From positions 2,170,001 through 2,234,000 of the forward strand of contig CP186339.1 of assembly GCA_049347715.1 (NCBI GenBank): a stretch of 64,000 nt of DNA. The letters run 5' to 3'. This document shows positions 63,818-64,000 of this stretch, one piece after another. Made by a program: the position numbers and the translations under genes. Source of the stretch: Thalassotalea_B piscium_A. Lineage in GTDB: Bacteria; Pseudomonadota; Gammaproteobacteria; Enterobacterales; Alteromonadaceae. The notes beneath the pieces are model-generated. The model saw only the letters and a program-made list of their open reading frames with translations, had not been told where the DNA came from and searched no databases. Each line of letters opens with the position of its first letter. Position 1 is the stretch's first letter.

Positions 63818-64000
63818 GTTAATTTCCTCTAATTCTTAATAATTTCAATATAACGTGCATATTATAATTTATGATAATCGTCAAAATATAATGCTTGAAA
63901 CATGCCATCTAAATAACTTTTATCAGTAATTTGTGAAACTCATTAACTTATATTTAGCTTTTGCTATTCATAAAGGGGAATAAGCAATAAATTCCCAATT
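63818..64000 (-). other. Region upstream of the PAAR operon
   Basis: 183 AT-rich bases to the window edge. TTGACG and TATAAT elements occur on the minus strand (about 63862-63890) but not at ideal spacing. A GAGGAAA ribosome binding site precedes the PAAR ATG. No gene seen. Confidence 0.4.

Overview
The window looks like chromosomal DNA of a marine, low-GC gammaproteobacterium of the Alteromonadales. Colwelliaceae is my best guess, based on the AT-rich composition, the initiator-tRNA array, RlmL, the agar-degradation genes and the overall protein style. No sequence search was possible, so the taxonomy is inference. I see no rRNA, CRISPR array or insertion sequence.

Layout. (1) 1-2316: the 5' part of rlmL (minus strand), then four tandem initiator tRNA genes behind one strong promoter, followed by about 400 bp of repeats that carry the 3' tail of the same tRNA. 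(2) 2381-7235 (minus): a class I cytochrome P450 with its own 2Fe-2S ferredoxin and FAD reductase, then a zinc alcohol dehydrogenase and an S-formylglutathione-hydrolase-like esterase. Together they read as oxidative O-demethylation plus formaldehyde disposal, as known for 6-O-methyl-galactose of red algal polysaccharides. (3) 7915-11781: ordinary genes (diguanylate cyclase, PLP decarboxylase with a long leader, S4-domain protein, DUF3297 protein). (4) 12041-31421 (minus): a nearly unbroken 19-kb catabolic cluster of 19 genes: flavoprotein oxidase, two-domain VOC protein, hydrolase-fold protein, reductase, Na+/solute symporter, CpcT/CpeT-type lipoprotein, TonB receptor, two CaiB/BaiF CoA-transferases, acyl-CoA dehydrogenase, MaoC hydratase, CitE-type lyase, imidase/PuuE-like hydrolase, SDR, HapK-like protein, aldehyde dehydrogenase, nitrilase-fold protein and DUF1330 protein. 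Its substrate is unknown. I propose a pyrrole- or imide-containing compound, possibly algal bilins, as a testable idea.

(5) 31772-46379: an agar-use locus with GH117 alpha-neoagarooligosaccharide hydrolase, a KDG-type sugar kinase, an MFS sugar transporter, three lipoprotein GH50 exo-beta-agarases, an SMP-30/gluconolactonase-like lipoprotein, a GntR/FCD regulator and a beta-propeller protein. A palindrome TTGTTAACAA (or an 8-9/10 match) recurs in front of each transcription unit, including the regulator, and defines a local regulon. The GH50 enzymes would cut agarose to neoagarobiose in the periplasm or at the outer membrane, the MFS protein would import it, and GH117 would split it in the cytoplasm.

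(6) 46496-64000 (minus): a KefB/C-type antiporter, then an accessory block of antibacterial type. It holds a TIGR02594-like cell-wall hydrolase with a lipoprotein partner (candidate effector and immunity), an M48 membrane protease with a membrane partner, ChaN/EreA-like and tetratricopeptide-like proteins, a decayed paralogue of the immunity-like lipoprotein, and a PAAR - HEAT-like - thiolase-like - Rhs - small-gene operon encoding a 1615-residue Rhs toxin with an unrecognised C-terminal domain and a probable immunity protein started by TTG. No T6SS structural genes lie in the window.

Start sites were moved from the longest frame where a ribosome binding site clearly favoured an internal ATG.
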